Shown: positions 32,891 to 41,405 of the stretch, piece by piece | Layout of the letters: each line of letters begins with the position of its first letter | Position numbering within the stretch: position 1 is the stretch's first letter | Assembly (NCBI RefSeq): GCF_050107595.1 | Contig: NZ_JBNILH010000007.1 | Span: forward strand, 186,001-250,000 | Length of the DNA: 64,000 bases | Source: Bacillus_AB infantis_C | GTDB lineage: Bacteria; Bacillota; Bacilli; Bacillales; Cytobacillaceae | Direction of reading: 5' to 3' | Notes under the pieces: generated by a model | What the model saw: the letters and a program-made list of their open reading frames with translations, nothing else | Told to the model about the DNA's origin: nothing | Databases searched by the model: none | Program-made: the position numbers and the translations under genes

Positions 32891-34248
32891 TCAAACTCAC
32901 CAGCCATTTCATCTTTGAATCCGAACAGATAGGTGAAGGCAAATCCTGCTGCATAGGCAATGACAAGTCCCACAAGGTACAGAAGAATTTCACCTACATT
33001 AACAATGAAGGCAAGCGGCAGGCCGGATACTCCGATTGCAACAGTGGCAATATCGAAATGCGCCTGGAATGCGCCGCCTACACCTGCTCCAAGACAAGCC
33101 GTAATGAAAGGTCTTCCAAGAGGTAGCGTTACACCAAAGATCAGCGGTTCGCCGATACCAAGCATTCCGGAAGGCAGAGCCCCGCCGATTGCCCTTTTGA
33201 GGCGCTTCTTCTTGGTTTTGAAATAGATGGCAAATGCTGCACCAACCTGGCCGGCGCCGCCCATTGCAAGGATTGGCAATAATGGATCATCGCCGATTGA
33301 ATTGATCAGTTCCAGGTGGACAGGAGTAAGACCCTGATGAAGCCCGGTTACGACAAGCGGCAGGAAGGTTGCCCCAAGGACAAATCCGGCAACGACGCCG
33401 CCGATATCAAGAACAGAAAGCAAGCCCTTTGTTATTCCTTCAGAGATAAAGCCCCCAACAGGCATGAATACCACATAGGTGACAATCCCTGTAATCAGCA
33501 GCGAAACTGTTGGCGTAATGATAATATCCAGTGACTGTGGTACAAATTTTCTGACCCGCTGCTCGACCAGCGCAATAAAGATGGCAGCAAGGAGTACTCC
33601 TATCAAGCCGCCGCGGCCAGGAACAAGCGCTTCACCAAAAAGCGTGATGCCGGCGACTGAAGGATTGATAATCAATATCCCTGCAAGTCCGCCCAGTGCA
33701 GGCGAACCCCCAAACTCTTTCGCCGCATTGATACCGACCAGGATGCCGAGATAAGCGAACAGTCCTCCGCCAATTACAGTCAGAATCATGGCAAGCTGTG
33801 ATTCACCATCAAGCCAGCCTGCCTGAATGACAGCCTTCGAAATACCTGTGATCAAACCGGAAGCAACAAGTGCCGGAATGAGCGGGATAAAGATGCTCGC
33901 AATCTTGCGAAGGAACAGTTTAAAAGGAGTCGCATTTTTCTTATTGATTTCTGACTTTTTGCTTGCCGCCCGGTCATTCAGATTGAGCTCACCCGACGCT
34001 TCAAGCAGTTTGCCAAACTCTTCTGTAACCTTATTGACCTTGCCAGGCCCAAGAATAATCTGCAGTGTTTCTTCTTCTACAAGTCCCAGGACTCCATCTG
34101 TTTTTTTCAGTCCTGCTTTGTCTACCAATGACTCATCTAGCGGCGTTACTCTAAGACGGGTCATGCAATGCGTATAGGATCCGATATTGGAAGCTCCGCC
34201 CAGCTTTTCGAGTATTTTCTCGGCAAGAATTGTATTTTCGCCAGCCAT
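32887..34248 (-). CDS. murP: PTS MurNAc-family EIIBC permease
   Basis: A 453-aa phosphotransferase permease. EIIB occupies residues 1-90, with the phosphorylated Cys in IGSYTHCMTRLRVTP. EIIC spans about 105-450 with ten or so helices and the motif GIGEPLIFGVTLPLGRPF typical of the glucose/sucrose superfamily. The sequence and position between murQ and mupG support uptake of MurNAc or MurNAc-GlcNAc with 6-phosphorylation. There is no EIIA domain, so a separate EIIA is needed. The start at 34248 follows GGGGGAAA. A cre-like site lies 52 bases upstream, so CcpA repression is likely. Confidence 0.9.
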   Translation of the reverse strand: MAGENTILAEKILEKLGGASNIGSYTHCMTRLRVTPLDESLVDKAGLKKTDGVLGLVEEETLQIILGPGKVNKVTEEFGKLLEASGELNLNDRAASKKSEINKKNATPFKLFLRKIASIFIPLIPALVASGLITGISKAVIQAGWLDGESQLAMILTVIGGGLFAYLGILVGINAAKEFGGSPALGGLAGILIINPSVAGITLFGEALVPGRGGLIGVLLAAIFIALVEQRVRKFVPQSLDIIITPTVSLLITGIVTYVVFMPVGGFISEGITKGLLSVLDIGGVVAGFVLGATFLPLVVTGLHQGLTPVHLELINSIGDDPLLPILAMGGAGQVGAAFAIYFKTKKKRLKRAIGGALPSGMLGIGEPLIFGVTLPLGRPFITACLGAGVGGAFQAHFDIATVAIGVSGLPLAFIVNVGEILLYLVGLVIAYAAGFAFTYLFGFKDEMAGEFD

Positions 34249-34299
34249 TTGAATTTCCCCCATTTCTAACATTGATGTCAGTAAAAATTTTCAAACTAT

Positions 34300-34313
34300 T
34301 GCAATCGTTTTCA
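34300..34313. promoter_or_regulatory. Candidate cre site (CcpA) upstream of murP
   Basis: TGCAATCGTTTTCA (minus strand TGAAAACGATTGCA) matches the cre consensus TGWAANCGNTNWCA at all but one position. It sits in the 221-base gap between murQ and murP, suggesting a separate, glucose-repressed promoter for murP-mupG. Confidence 0.6.
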
Positions 34314-34469
34314 TCCAAGACATAAAAAATAGCTTAAGAGAATAATAGGATAAAGTATCAGTCCAAGCCTATATTATGAAAAACCCCTGTCAGCTGTTTT
34401 TTGATGACCACCCCCAAAAAAGGATATGCAGAGGGCAGGCCCGTAACATGGCGCCTTCCCCTGATAGGT

Positions 34470-35378
34470 TTAATTGCCGGCCTTCTCCACTGCCATACGC
34501 ACATATCCGCCAGCCTGATTGAGCAGCTCCTCTGCTTCATCTTTGCTTTTTCCTGTTTTGATCATAACGATTGCAGATTTAGCTTGAAGCCCGCTGTCTT
34601 CAAGAGCCTTTTTGGCCAGTTCATAATCAGCACCGGTTATCTTGCTGATGATGCCGATTGCACGCTCCTTAAGCTTATGATTGCTGACATGCACATCCAC
34701 CATTAAGTTTTCATAAACCTTGCCGAACAGAATCATGCTGGCAGTTGAAATCATGTTCAGAATCATTTTATGGGCAGTTGCCGCCTTCAGCCTTGTTGAG
34801 CCTGTCAGCGCCTCAGGGCCGACAATCACTTCAATGCTGTGGTCAGCTTCTTTGCTGATGATGGCGCCGGTGTTGCATGAAAGTGCTACCGTCCTGGCTC
34901 CGATGCTCCTCGCATACTTAAGCGCTCCTGCCACATAAGGGGTGCGCCCGCTCGCCGCAATGCCGATTACAGTATCATCTTGTGTCAGGCCAATCTCCTT
35001 CAGATCCCGTTCGCCCCATTCCGGCTTATCTTCTGCCCCTTCAACGGCCTTGACAAAAGCATCCCTGCCCCCGGCCATGATTCCCTGCACAGATTCCGGA
35101 TCCGTACTGAAAGTAGGCGGGCATTCAACCGCATCCAAAACACCGAGCCTGCCGCTTGTACCAGCCCCTATATAGATGAGCCTGCCTCCCTTTTTCAGGG
35201 ATTCGAATACAAACCCGACTGCTATCTCTACATCCGGGAGAACCTGCTCAACTGCTAATGCCACCTTCTTGTCTTCCTCATTCATCATCGTTATGATTTC
35301 CAAAGGTGAAGCCGTATCAATCTTCATTGTCCGCTCATTGCGGGTTTCCGTTGTTAACGAGGTTAAGTTCTCTTTCAT
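34470..35378 (-). CDS. murQ: N-acetylmuramic acid 6-phosphate etherase
   Basis: A 302-aa SIS-domain enzyme that cleaves the lactyl ether of MurNAc-6P to GlcNAc-6P and D-lactate. The sugar-phosphate loop YIGAGTSGRLGVLDAVECPP (69-88) contains the catalytic Glu85. The second Glu is at 116 in AVEGAEDKPE. The block VIGIAASGRTPYVAGAL is the other SIS signature, and the C-terminal UBA-like helix bundle is present. The start follows ACAGGAGGG. It is first in murQ-murP-mupG; two TGAAA..TTTCA-type palindromes upstream are candidate MurR operators. Confidence 0.95.
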   Translation of the reverse strand: MKENLTSLTTETRNERTMKIDTASPLEIITMMNEEDKKVALAVEQVLPDVEIAVGFVFESLKKGGRLIYIGAGTSGRLGVLDAVECPPTFSTDPESVQGIMAGGRDAFVKAVEGAEDKPEWGERDLKEIGLTQDDTVIGIAASGRTPYVAGALKYARSIGARTVALSCNTGAIISKEADHSIEVIVGPEALTGSTRLKAATAHKMILNMISTASMILFGKVYENLMVDVHVSNHKLKERAIGIISKITGADYELAKKALEDSGLQAKSAIVMIKTGKSKDEAEELLNQAGGYVRMAVEKAGN

Positions 35379-35432
35379 TCCTAAGGCCCTCCTGTCACTG
35401 ATGAACTAGTTCTAATTTCATTATAGAGGGTT

Positions 35433-35447
35433 TGAAATATTAGTTCA
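35433..35447. promoter_or_regulatory. Candidate MurR/RpiR operator, proximal
   Basis: TGAAATATTAGTTCA, an imperfect palindrome 55 bases before murQ. A second, perfect copy of the type lies 33 bp further upstream, about three helical turns. Confidence 0.5.
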
Positions 35448-35465
35448 ATAACATATTTTCTTTTA

Positions 35466-35480
35466 TGAAATATAATTTCA
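35466..35480. promoter_or_regulatory. Candidate MurR/RpiR operator, distal
   Basis: TGAAATATAATTTCA has perfect TGAAAT / ATTTCA arms around ATA. RpiR-family sites of this type are known before murQ operons of Firmicutes. The likely regulator is the MurR-like protein at 54342-55220. Confidence 0.55.
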
Positions 35481-35662
35481 ACACTGGTGGAGTTTGAGCT
35501 TGTTTTTACTATTATATATATGAGCCTGGTTGGGTTGTATTCTTTTTTTAGATGGACGGAGGGGGCGGGTGAAAAAATGTTTTAGTTTGGGGCCGGGTTG
35601 GAGCGTTGTGTATTACGAGCCTTTGAGCAATTTAACGGTTGTTTGGATGACTCACTCTTTTT

Positions 35663-36480
35663 CTTGCCTGCATGGGTAGATTAGACTCCTTTCTATATCT
35701 CTTTTCTTGTCAGTCATGTATTGATTAGTCCTCTTTCTATGCATGACTCTCACCTTTTCTGGCCTGTCATGCATCGATTAGTCCTCTTTCTATGCATGAC
35801 TCATCTCTTCTCTTACCAGTCATGCATTGATTAGTCCTCTTTCTATACATGACTCAACTCTTCCCTTGCCTGTCATGCATCGATTAGTCCTCTTTCTATG
35901 CATGACTCATCTCTTCTCTTACCAGTCATGCATTGATTAGTCCTCTTTCTATACATGACTCATCTCTTCTCTTACCAGTCATGCATTGATTAGTCCTCTT
36001 TCTATACATGACTCATCTCTTCTCTTACCAGTTATGCATTGATTAGTCCTCTTTCTATACATGACTCATCTCTTCTCTTACCAGTCATGCATTGATTAGT
36101 CCTCTTTCTATGCATGACTCTCACCTTTTCTGGCCTGTCTTGCATCGATTAGTCCTCTTTCTATGCATGACTCCCACTTCTTCTTGCGTATCATGCATCG
36201 ATTAGTCCTCTTTCTATACATGAACCATCTCTTCTCTTGCCTGTCATGCATCGATTAGTCCTCTTTCTATACATGACTCATCTCTTCTCTTACCAGTCAT
36301 GCATTGATTAGTCCTCTTTCTATGCATGACTCATCTCTTCCCTTGCCTGTCATGCATCGATTAGTCCTCTTTCTATACATGACTCATCTCTTCTCTTACC
36401 AGTCATGCATTGATTAGTCCTCTTTCTATACATGACTCTCACCTCTTCATGCCAGTAAAAAATTGATTAATCTCTTTTCT
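35663..36480. repeat. 53-bp tandem array 2 (about 15 units, hairpin-forming)
   Basis: The 18-base core GATTAGTCCTCTTTCTAT starts at 35723 and recurs every 53 bp (35776, 35829, 35882 and so on to 36412), fourteen times unchanged, with decayed copies at 35679 and 36465. Around it, AGTCATGCAT and ATGCATGACT (or ATACATGACT) form a 10-bp stem. On the minus strand the loop reads AGAAAGAGGACTAATCA. The 16-base linker (CATCTCTTCTCTTACC in the commonest version) is the most variable part. It begins right after the stop of the NERD gene, with no terminator between, and ends about 280 bases upstream of murQ. No unique spacers, so not CRISPR. Confidence 0.96.
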
Positions 36481-36495
36481 AAAACGAAATATAAT

Positions 36496-37391
36496 TCATA
36501 AATAATGGGTAGCTCTCCCGCGCCTTTCAATTGCAAAATTCTTTTTGAGTATCTGTTGGATTGTTCTTCTATCCTTAATAATCCTGCACCAATCAATAAG
36601 CAAAGGAGTGGTGATTGTCCTCCGAGGAAAAAGCATCCTAATTTCCTCCACAGCCCCTACCACTGCATCTTCAAGAGTTTCCCTCCCACCGCAAAGTTCA
36701 CAGACCACTAATGAATGTTTAACAGTATGATAAAACTCCTTGCATTGCGGGCAAACCAAACCTTTTTCTAATTGTTCATAGGGGTATTCATAGTTTCTCG
36801 GAAAAGGGTCTTCCTCCATATGAAGGGATACAAGCTTCTTGGCTAAATTAGAGTGTGAATGTTTTATAGGAGAGGTCTGGTTCAGGAGTTTTTCACGGAA
36901 GCGGTTCATTTGGCCGGGGAGGATGATGGGGAGATTCTTTGGGGCCTGGAAGAGGCTGAATTCCGGATTTACAAAGATTAAATTAGCTTCCATTCTAACC
37001 TCAAATCCATGTTCCTTCAAAAGCTGTCTCATAAGGTTTTCTGTGCGCCTCAGCTGAAGTACCGGATTCTTGATTTCTTTACCGGAAAAAGTGTACCAGG
37101 CATCACCTGAATATAAAAGTCGCACTGGTAGTTTTTAATTTCAAACAGGTAAAGCGCTGTACCGGAAAAAATTAAAGAGTCAACTTGAAAAATCGTACCT
37201 TGATGGGAAAGCAAGAGATCATTTAAAATATGCCCATCAATGGTATTAACCCACTGGTCAAACTCCTCTTCTCCCTTCCAGCCCTTCAGCAATATATCGA
37301 GCTGTTTTGCGTCCGGGGCAGCAAGCTGGACCCTGGCGCCAAGAGATTTCAAAATCCTCAATTCAGTTGATTCCACACGCTTTTTTCTCAA
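36496..37391 (-). pseudogene. NERD-domain protein with zinc ribbon, broken by one frameshift
   Basis: Two overlapping frames together make one protein of about 298 aa. The first (37050-37391, TTG start after GGAGGAGG) carries the NERD nuclease-related core VDSLIFSGTALYLFEIKNYQCDFYI. It then runs out of frame. The second resumes at GDAWYTFSGKEIKNPVLQLRRT, the expected continuation, and goes on to a zinc ribbon (CPQCKEFYH and CELCGG) and a basic C-terminus. The break is near 37106-37111 and needs one extra base to repair. A sequencing error or recent mutation is more likely than programmed shifting, as no slippery heptamer is seen. NERD domains are PD-(D/E)XK-like; the role of such Bacillus proteins is unknown. 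Confidence 0.8.
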
Positions 37392-37448
37392 TTATGTCCT
37401 CCTCCTTTCCCTACCATTTTATTACAGCCCCACCTAAAAAAAAAGCAA

Positions 37449-37510
37449 TAAAAAACACCAGGCCGCTACTGCGGAAAAAGCAGCAGCAGCCCGGCGGCGG
37501 CCGGTGTTAA
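37449..37510 (-). terminator. GC-rich terminator overlapping the TauE/SafE gene end
   Basis: ACACC-GGCCGC / GCGGCC-GGTGT arms with an inner GC-rich loop, followed on the minus strand by TTTTTTATTG. The permease stop codon lies within the hairpin. Confidence 0.65.
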
Positions 37511-38221
37511 TATCATTGAGGCCTTCAGTACGTTTTTGGGAGCATAGGCTGTGAATTTTGCACCGATATAAGCGCCTGTCATGGTGCCGAGAAGCACTTG
37601 CAGAAGAAGCAGATAGTCGAGATAGCCTTCGGACTGATACCCTAGGCCTCCTCCTGCCGCAATAGGCAGTATAACAAGCATAGTTGTGCCTATCGACTGT
37701 CTGATTGTAAGGCCGAGCATGATCAGTAAACCAAGCTGAATGAACGGTGTGGATCCAATCCCAAATGTTCCCGATAATAAGCCGGTTATCAGACCAAGGA
37801 TGATAGCTTTTCCCGCCAGCTGGAAGGACAGCTTGTCTCTCCGGACTTCCTGGTCAGTGAGATTCCTGGATATGTACAATCTAACCATGAGCAATATGGA
37901 GGACAGGAACAGCATGCCTGCCGTCAGCCAATGAAGTGATTCCACAGGTATCCCTGCAGCGAGCTTCGAGCCTCCGTATGCACCGAAAGCACCGGCAATA
38001 CCTGTCACAAGCCCTGCCTTCACCGCCATATTCCCTTCTCTGTAATGGCTGTATGCTCCTGACAAGCTTGTGAAAATCATTGCAGTAAGTGATGTCCCTA
38101 AAGCAATATGGATCGGCACATCGAACACCAGCGTCAGGATTGCAATGATAAAGCCGGCCCCGCCTGCCCCGATAAATCCCAGGAGCATGCCCATCAGCAG
38201 CATCGTTAAAGTTATGGCCAT
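37466..38221 (-). CDS. TauE/SafE-family permease
   Basis: A 251-aa membrane protein with about eight helices in two repeats, as in the TauE/SafE (DUF81) family. Repeat motifs are FIGAGGAGFIIAILTLVF with ALGTSLTAMIFTSLSGAYSH, and GLLSGTFGIGSTPFIQLGLL with QSIGTTMLVILPIAAGGG. The start at 38221 follows AAGGAAGGAAGAG; an upstream ATG is not favoured. Members export sulfite, sulfonates or organosulfur compounds, but the substrate of this one is not known. No sulfur genes are adjacent. Confidence 0.88.
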   Translation of the reverse strand: MAITLTMLLMGMLLGFIGAGGAGFIIAILTLVFDVPIHIALGTSLTAMIFTSLSGAYSHYREGNMAVKAGLVTGIAGAFGAYGGSKLAAGIPVESLHWLTAGMLFLSSILLMVRLYISRNLTDQEVRRDKLSFQLAGKAIILGLITGLLSGTFGIGSTPFIQLGLLIMLGLTIRQSIGTTMLVILPIAAGGGLGYQSEGYLDYLLLLQVLLGTMTGAYIGAKFTAYAPKNVLKASMILTPAAAGLLLLFPQ

Positions 38222-38277
38222 AATACTCTTCCTTCCTTTTTCCATCCTTTATTATACATATATCCATCTGAAAAAAT

Positions 38278-38311
38278 AAGAAAAGAAGGCCCCTGCAGGA
38301 GCCTCCTTCTA
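38278..38311 (-). terminator. Intrinsic terminator of the DUF3899-type gene
   Basis: AGAAGG-C / G-CCTTCT arms with a GC-rich inner stem, then TTTTCTTATTTTTTC on the minus strand. Confidence 0.7.
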
Positions 38312-38318
38312 CTATTTC

Positions 38319-38687
38319 CTAATAAAAGCACAGTCCAATAAGCGATACAGCCATCGAGCTGATTCCGGCGATCAGGAAGGAAGACAGCAGTACTGATGTG
38401 GCCCCGGCTTTGAATTCCTGCCATTTATAGTCGCTGCTTACCATGCTGTCAGTCCGTTCCATGGCATTGGAACGGGGAAACAGGCTAGTCCCGATAGTGC
38501 GGAATCCGCTGAAGAACAGTGATAGAAATCCAGTTTTAAAGATGGTGATGATGACGGCTGCAGAAAGCCCCGCTATACCTGCGATGAATGATAGATTGAT
38601 CCAGTCCAGCAGGGGCAGGATTCCCATTACCCGTATACTTAGCCAAATGCAGGTGATCAGCAGAAAACCTGTTATTTTCCATTTCAT
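38319..38687 (-). CDS. DUF3899-like small membrane protein
   Basis: A 122-aa protein with three or four hydrophobic segments (TGFLLITCIWLSIRVMGILP; LSFIAGIAGLSAAVIITIF; ATSVLLSSFLIAGISSMAV). The central cytoplasmic loop includes LSLFFSGFRTIGTSLFPRS, which I associate with DUF3899 proteins of Bacillus. Their function is unknown. The start ATG follows GGGGGGACA. It lies 72 bases after the peptide-binding-protein gene, with a strong hairpin between them, so it probably uses its own promoter or read-through. Confidence 0.75.
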   Translation of the reverse strand: MKWKITGFLLITCIWLSIRVMGILPLLDWINLSFIAGIAGLSAAVIITIFKTGFLSLFFSGFRTIGTSLFPRSNAMERTDSMVSSDYKWQEFKAGATSVLLSSFLIAGISSMAVSLIGLCFY

Positions 38688-38721
38688 AAGATGTCCCCCC
38701 AGACTGTTTTTCTAACATTAT

Positions 38722-38757
38722 AGCAGGAACGGCGGAAGCTGGCAGCCTCCGCCTTCC
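38722..38757 (-). terminator. Strong hairpin at the end of the dpp operon
   Basis: AGGAA-GGCGGA-GC / GC-TCCGCC-TTCCT. It is long and GC-rich but lacks a clean T run on either side, so it may be an mRNA-stabilising 3' structure or a weak terminator. Confidence 0.5.
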
Positions 38758-38759
38758 TA

Positions 38760-40379
38760 TTATTCTGAAACTTTCTTTGTCCACTTGAGAGCCGGATAAC
38801 GGTTGAACGGATATACGACTCCTTCGAATTTAGGTGATGTCAGGTACGTATTTGTGTAATGATATACCGGCATGAACGGCATTTCTTCCATCAGGATTTT
38901 TTCAGCATCATGCAGAAGCTGATAGCGCTTGGCTTCATCCTGTTCCACTTTTGCCTGGGCAATCAGTGAATCGTATTCTTCGTTGACCCATTGTGTACGG
39001 TTGTTAGGGCTGTCTCCCAGATAATAATCGAGGATTACAACAGGATCGAGAAGGACACCGATCCAGCCCATGCGTGCCATTTGGAAATTATGCTGCTTTG
39101 TTGTATCAAGGTAAGTCTTCCATTCCTGGTTGGCCAGCTTGATGTTAACGCCCAGATTCTTTTTGACCATTTCCTGTACAGCTTCACCGATTTTCTTGTG
39201 GTTTTCGGCTGTGTTATATAGAAGGGTTACTTCTGGAAGGGTTGTCCAGCCTTCTTCTTTCATCCCTTCTTCCAGAAGCTTTTTCGCCTCATCTGCATTT
39301 TCCTCAAAATAAGCTCCGCCGGTTTCACGGAAGTCTCCGTCAGGTGTTTCAACCCCTGGCGGCACGAAAGCAAAGGCCGGAGTCTCGCCTGCTTTTGTAA
39401 TGTTCTCTGAGATAGCTTCACGGTTGATGGCCATAGCAAAGGCACGGCGGACTTTAGCATTGGTAAATGGCTCTTTTTCAACATTGAACATATACATATA
39501 TGTTCCGAAATAAGGGACTTCCTGATATTCCTTGTTTTCTTTTTCCTGGGCAAGGGCATCTGTCGGAAGTGTCTGGATCAGATCAAGTTCACCTGTTTTA
39601 TACATCTGATAGTAGGTGGTTGCATCATTGACCATTTTCCAAGTGATTTTCTCAAGGCTTACTGCCTCGCTATCCCAATAGTTTTCATTCTTTTCTGCAA
39701 CTGCTTCACTGTCATGCTTCCAAGAAGTGAACTTGAACGGTCCGTTGCTCACATAGCCTTCTGCATCGGCAGCCCAATTTTTATTCTCTTCAGCAAGCTC
39801 CTGTTTAACAGGATAGAATGTCCACATTGTCAGCAATTCGTTAAAATATCCAAGCGGTGCATTCAGCTCAACGACAAGTGTTTGGTCGTCCTTGGCTGTG
39901 ACGCCGACTTCTTCTGCACTCCCGTTTCCTTTGTTATATTCCTCGGCACCTTTAAGATAGTAAAGGTAGAATGCAAATGAACTTCCTGTGTCCGGATTCA
40001 GGACGCGCTTCCAGGCGTATTCAAAATCACCGGCCGTCACTGGTGTCCCGTCTGACCATTTTGCATCATCACGGAGTGTGAAAGTATAGGTTTTCCCATC
40101 GTCAGATACCTGTACATCCTTCGCTGTGCCTAATACCGGCTTTCCGTCCTTATCTTTTGTATAAAGGCCTTCAAAAATATGGTCCATGATCCAGCCTGAT
40201 GTTGTATCTGTTGCAAGTGCAGGATCCAAATCCGGCGGCTCGCTCATCGCATTAAGTACGATTTCCTGTTTAACATCTTCCCCGCTTCCGCTGCCGGAAG
40301 CTCCTTCATCACCGCTGCAGCCAGCTAAAGCTGAAGAGACAAAAAGAGCTGCGGCAATTCCTGATAACCATTTCTTCAT
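38760..40379 (-). CDS. dppE: Peptide ABC transporter substrate-binding lipoprotein
   Basis: A 539-aa lipoprotein of the OppA/DppE family (SBP_bac_5). The signal peptide ends in a lipobox, LAGC, with Cys21 as the lipidated residue. Family motifs are PPDLDPALATDTTSGWIMDH near 50, DGKTYTFTLRDDAKWSDGTPV near 105 and VRRAFAMAINREAI near 310. It captures oligopeptides outside the membrane and feeds the DppBC channel. The start follows GAGGGGAATGGG. It is the last gene of the operon, 67 bases after the second ATPase. Gene symbol follows the B. subtilis dpp operon, where the binding protein is DppE; OppA-like specificity cannot be excluded. Confidence 0.9.
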   Translation of the reverse strand: MKKWLSGIAAALFVSSALAGCSGDEGASGSGSGEDVKQEIVLNAMSEPPDLDPALATDTTSGWIMDHIFEGLYTKDKDGKPVLGTAKDVQVSDDGKTYTFTLRDDAKWSDGTPVTAGDFEYAWKRVLNPDTGSSFAFYLYYLKGAEEYNKGNGSAEEVGVTAKDDQTLVVELNAPLGYFNELLTMWTFYPVKQELAEENKNWAADAEGYVSNGPFKFTSWKHDSEAVAEKNENYWDSEAVSLEKITWKMVNDATTYYQMYKTGELDLIQTLPTDALAQEKENKEYQEVPYFGTYMYMFNVEKEPFTNAKVRRAFAMAINREAISENITKAGETPAFAFVPPGVETPDGDFRETGGAYFEENADEAKKLLEEGMKEEGWTTLPEVTLLYNTAENHKKIGEAVQEMVKKNLGVNIKLANQEWKTYLDTTKQHNFQMARMGWIGVLLDPVVILDYYLGDSPNNRTQWVNEEYDSLIAQAKVEQDEAKRYQLLHDAEKILMEEMPFMPVYHYTNTYLTSPKFEGVVYPFNRYPALKWTKKVSE

Positions 40380-40446
40380 ATTCCCATTCCCCTCTCATCC
40401 ATTATATTTATCTTATCCTCTCTCATTTCCTGCAGAGAAGTGAAGA

Positions 40447-41403
40447 TCAATCGTTGTACAAGTGGCAGGCTGTCCAGTGGCCAGGCCTTGCTTCCTTCCA
40501 TTCCGGCACTTTTTTCACACAGATGTCCATTGCATGCGGACAGCGTGTCCTGAAACGGCAGCCGCTTGGCGGATTCACCGGGCTCGGAGGATCTCCCTGA
40601 AGTGTGATGCGCTCCCGCTTGGCTGCGGTCGGATTAGCCACCGGGATTGCTGAAAGAAGCGCCTGTGTGTAAGGATGGAGCGGCTCGGCAAAAAGCTCTC
40701 TGCTTTCGGCCAGCTCCATCATCCTGCCAAGGTACATGACACCAATCCGGTCGCTGATATGCTTGACCATCCCCAGGTCATGGGCGATGAATAAATAGGT
40801 GAGCCCCTGCTCTTCCTTCAGATCCTCCAGAAGATTGATGACTTGTGCCTGGATGCTGACATCGAGCGCAGAAATCGGTTCATCGGCAACAATGAATTTC
40901 GGATCGACAGCAAGAGCCCTGGCAATGCCGATGCGCTGGCGCTGCCCGCCGCTGAATTCATGCGGATAGCGTTTGGCATGCTCGGGGCGCAGGCCCACCC
41001 TTTCAAGGAGGTCATAAATCCTTTCCTGGCGCTCCTTTCCTCTGGCCAGTTTGTGTGCATCCATGCCTTCCGCGATAATATCGCCGACCCTCATCCTTGG
41101 ATTAAGGGATGCGTGGGGATCCTGGAAAATGATCTGCATTTCCCTGTTGACCTCCTGCATCTCCTTTTTATCAAGCGACTCTACGTCCCTGCCGTTATAA
41201 ATGATTTTTCCTTCTGTTGGCTTCTGAAGTCCGACGATGGTTTTGCCGAGCGTTGATTTTCCGCTTCCGCTTTCACCGACAAGGCCGAAGGTTTCGCCTT
41301 TTTTTATGGAAATCGTGATATCATCGACTGACTTTACCGTCTGGTCTTTTTTAATTTTGAAATATTTTTTCATAGCTTCTATTTCTAAAAGTGTTTCAGC
41401 CAT
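40447..41403 (-). CDS. dppF: Oligopeptide ABC transporter ATPase, OppF/DppF type
   Basis: A 318-aa ATPase with Walker A GLVGESGSGKSTLGKTI, signature SGGQRQRIGIARAL, Walker B FIVADEPISALD and the H-loop IAHDLG. The C-terminal extension with four Cys (SGCRFRTRCPHAMDICVKKVPEW) binds an Fe-S cluster in related proteins. It should pair with DppD as a heterodimer to power DppBC. I use the second ATG (41403), with GGGAGGG eight bases ahead; the first ATG is too close to that site. B. subtilis dpp encodes one ATPase gene of this pair (DppD), so two genes here resemble opp. Confidence 0.92.
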   Translation of the reverse strand: MAETLLEIEAMKKYFKIKKDQTVKSVDDITISIKKGETFGLVGESGSGKSTLGKTIVGLQKPTEGKIIYNGRDVESLDKKEMQEVNREMQIIFQDPHASLNPRMRVGDIIAEGMDAHKLARGKERQERIYDLLERVGLRPEHAKRYPHEFSGGQRQRIGIARALAVDPKFIVADEPISALDVSIQAQVINLLEDLKEEQGLTYLFIAHDLGMVKHISDRIGVMYLGRMMELAESRELFAEPLHPYTQALLSAIPVANPTAAKRERITLQGDPPSPVNPPSGCRFRTRCPHAMDICVKKVPEWKEARPGHWTACHLYND

Positions 41404-41405
41404 TT

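Noticed and set aside
35663..36480. CRISPR array or minisatellite within a gene
   Set aside because: Linkers are variants of two types, not unique spacers, and no open frame crosses the array on either strand.
36484..36498. Third MurR-type palindrome at the end of array 2
   Set aside because: GAAATATAATTCAT resembles the murQ-upstream site but is one base short in the right arm and lies at a gene end; probably chance in AT-rich DNA.
37100..37125. Programmed ribosomal frameshift in the NERD gene
   Set aside because: No slippery heptamer plus downstream structure is visible; a simple base loss explains it.
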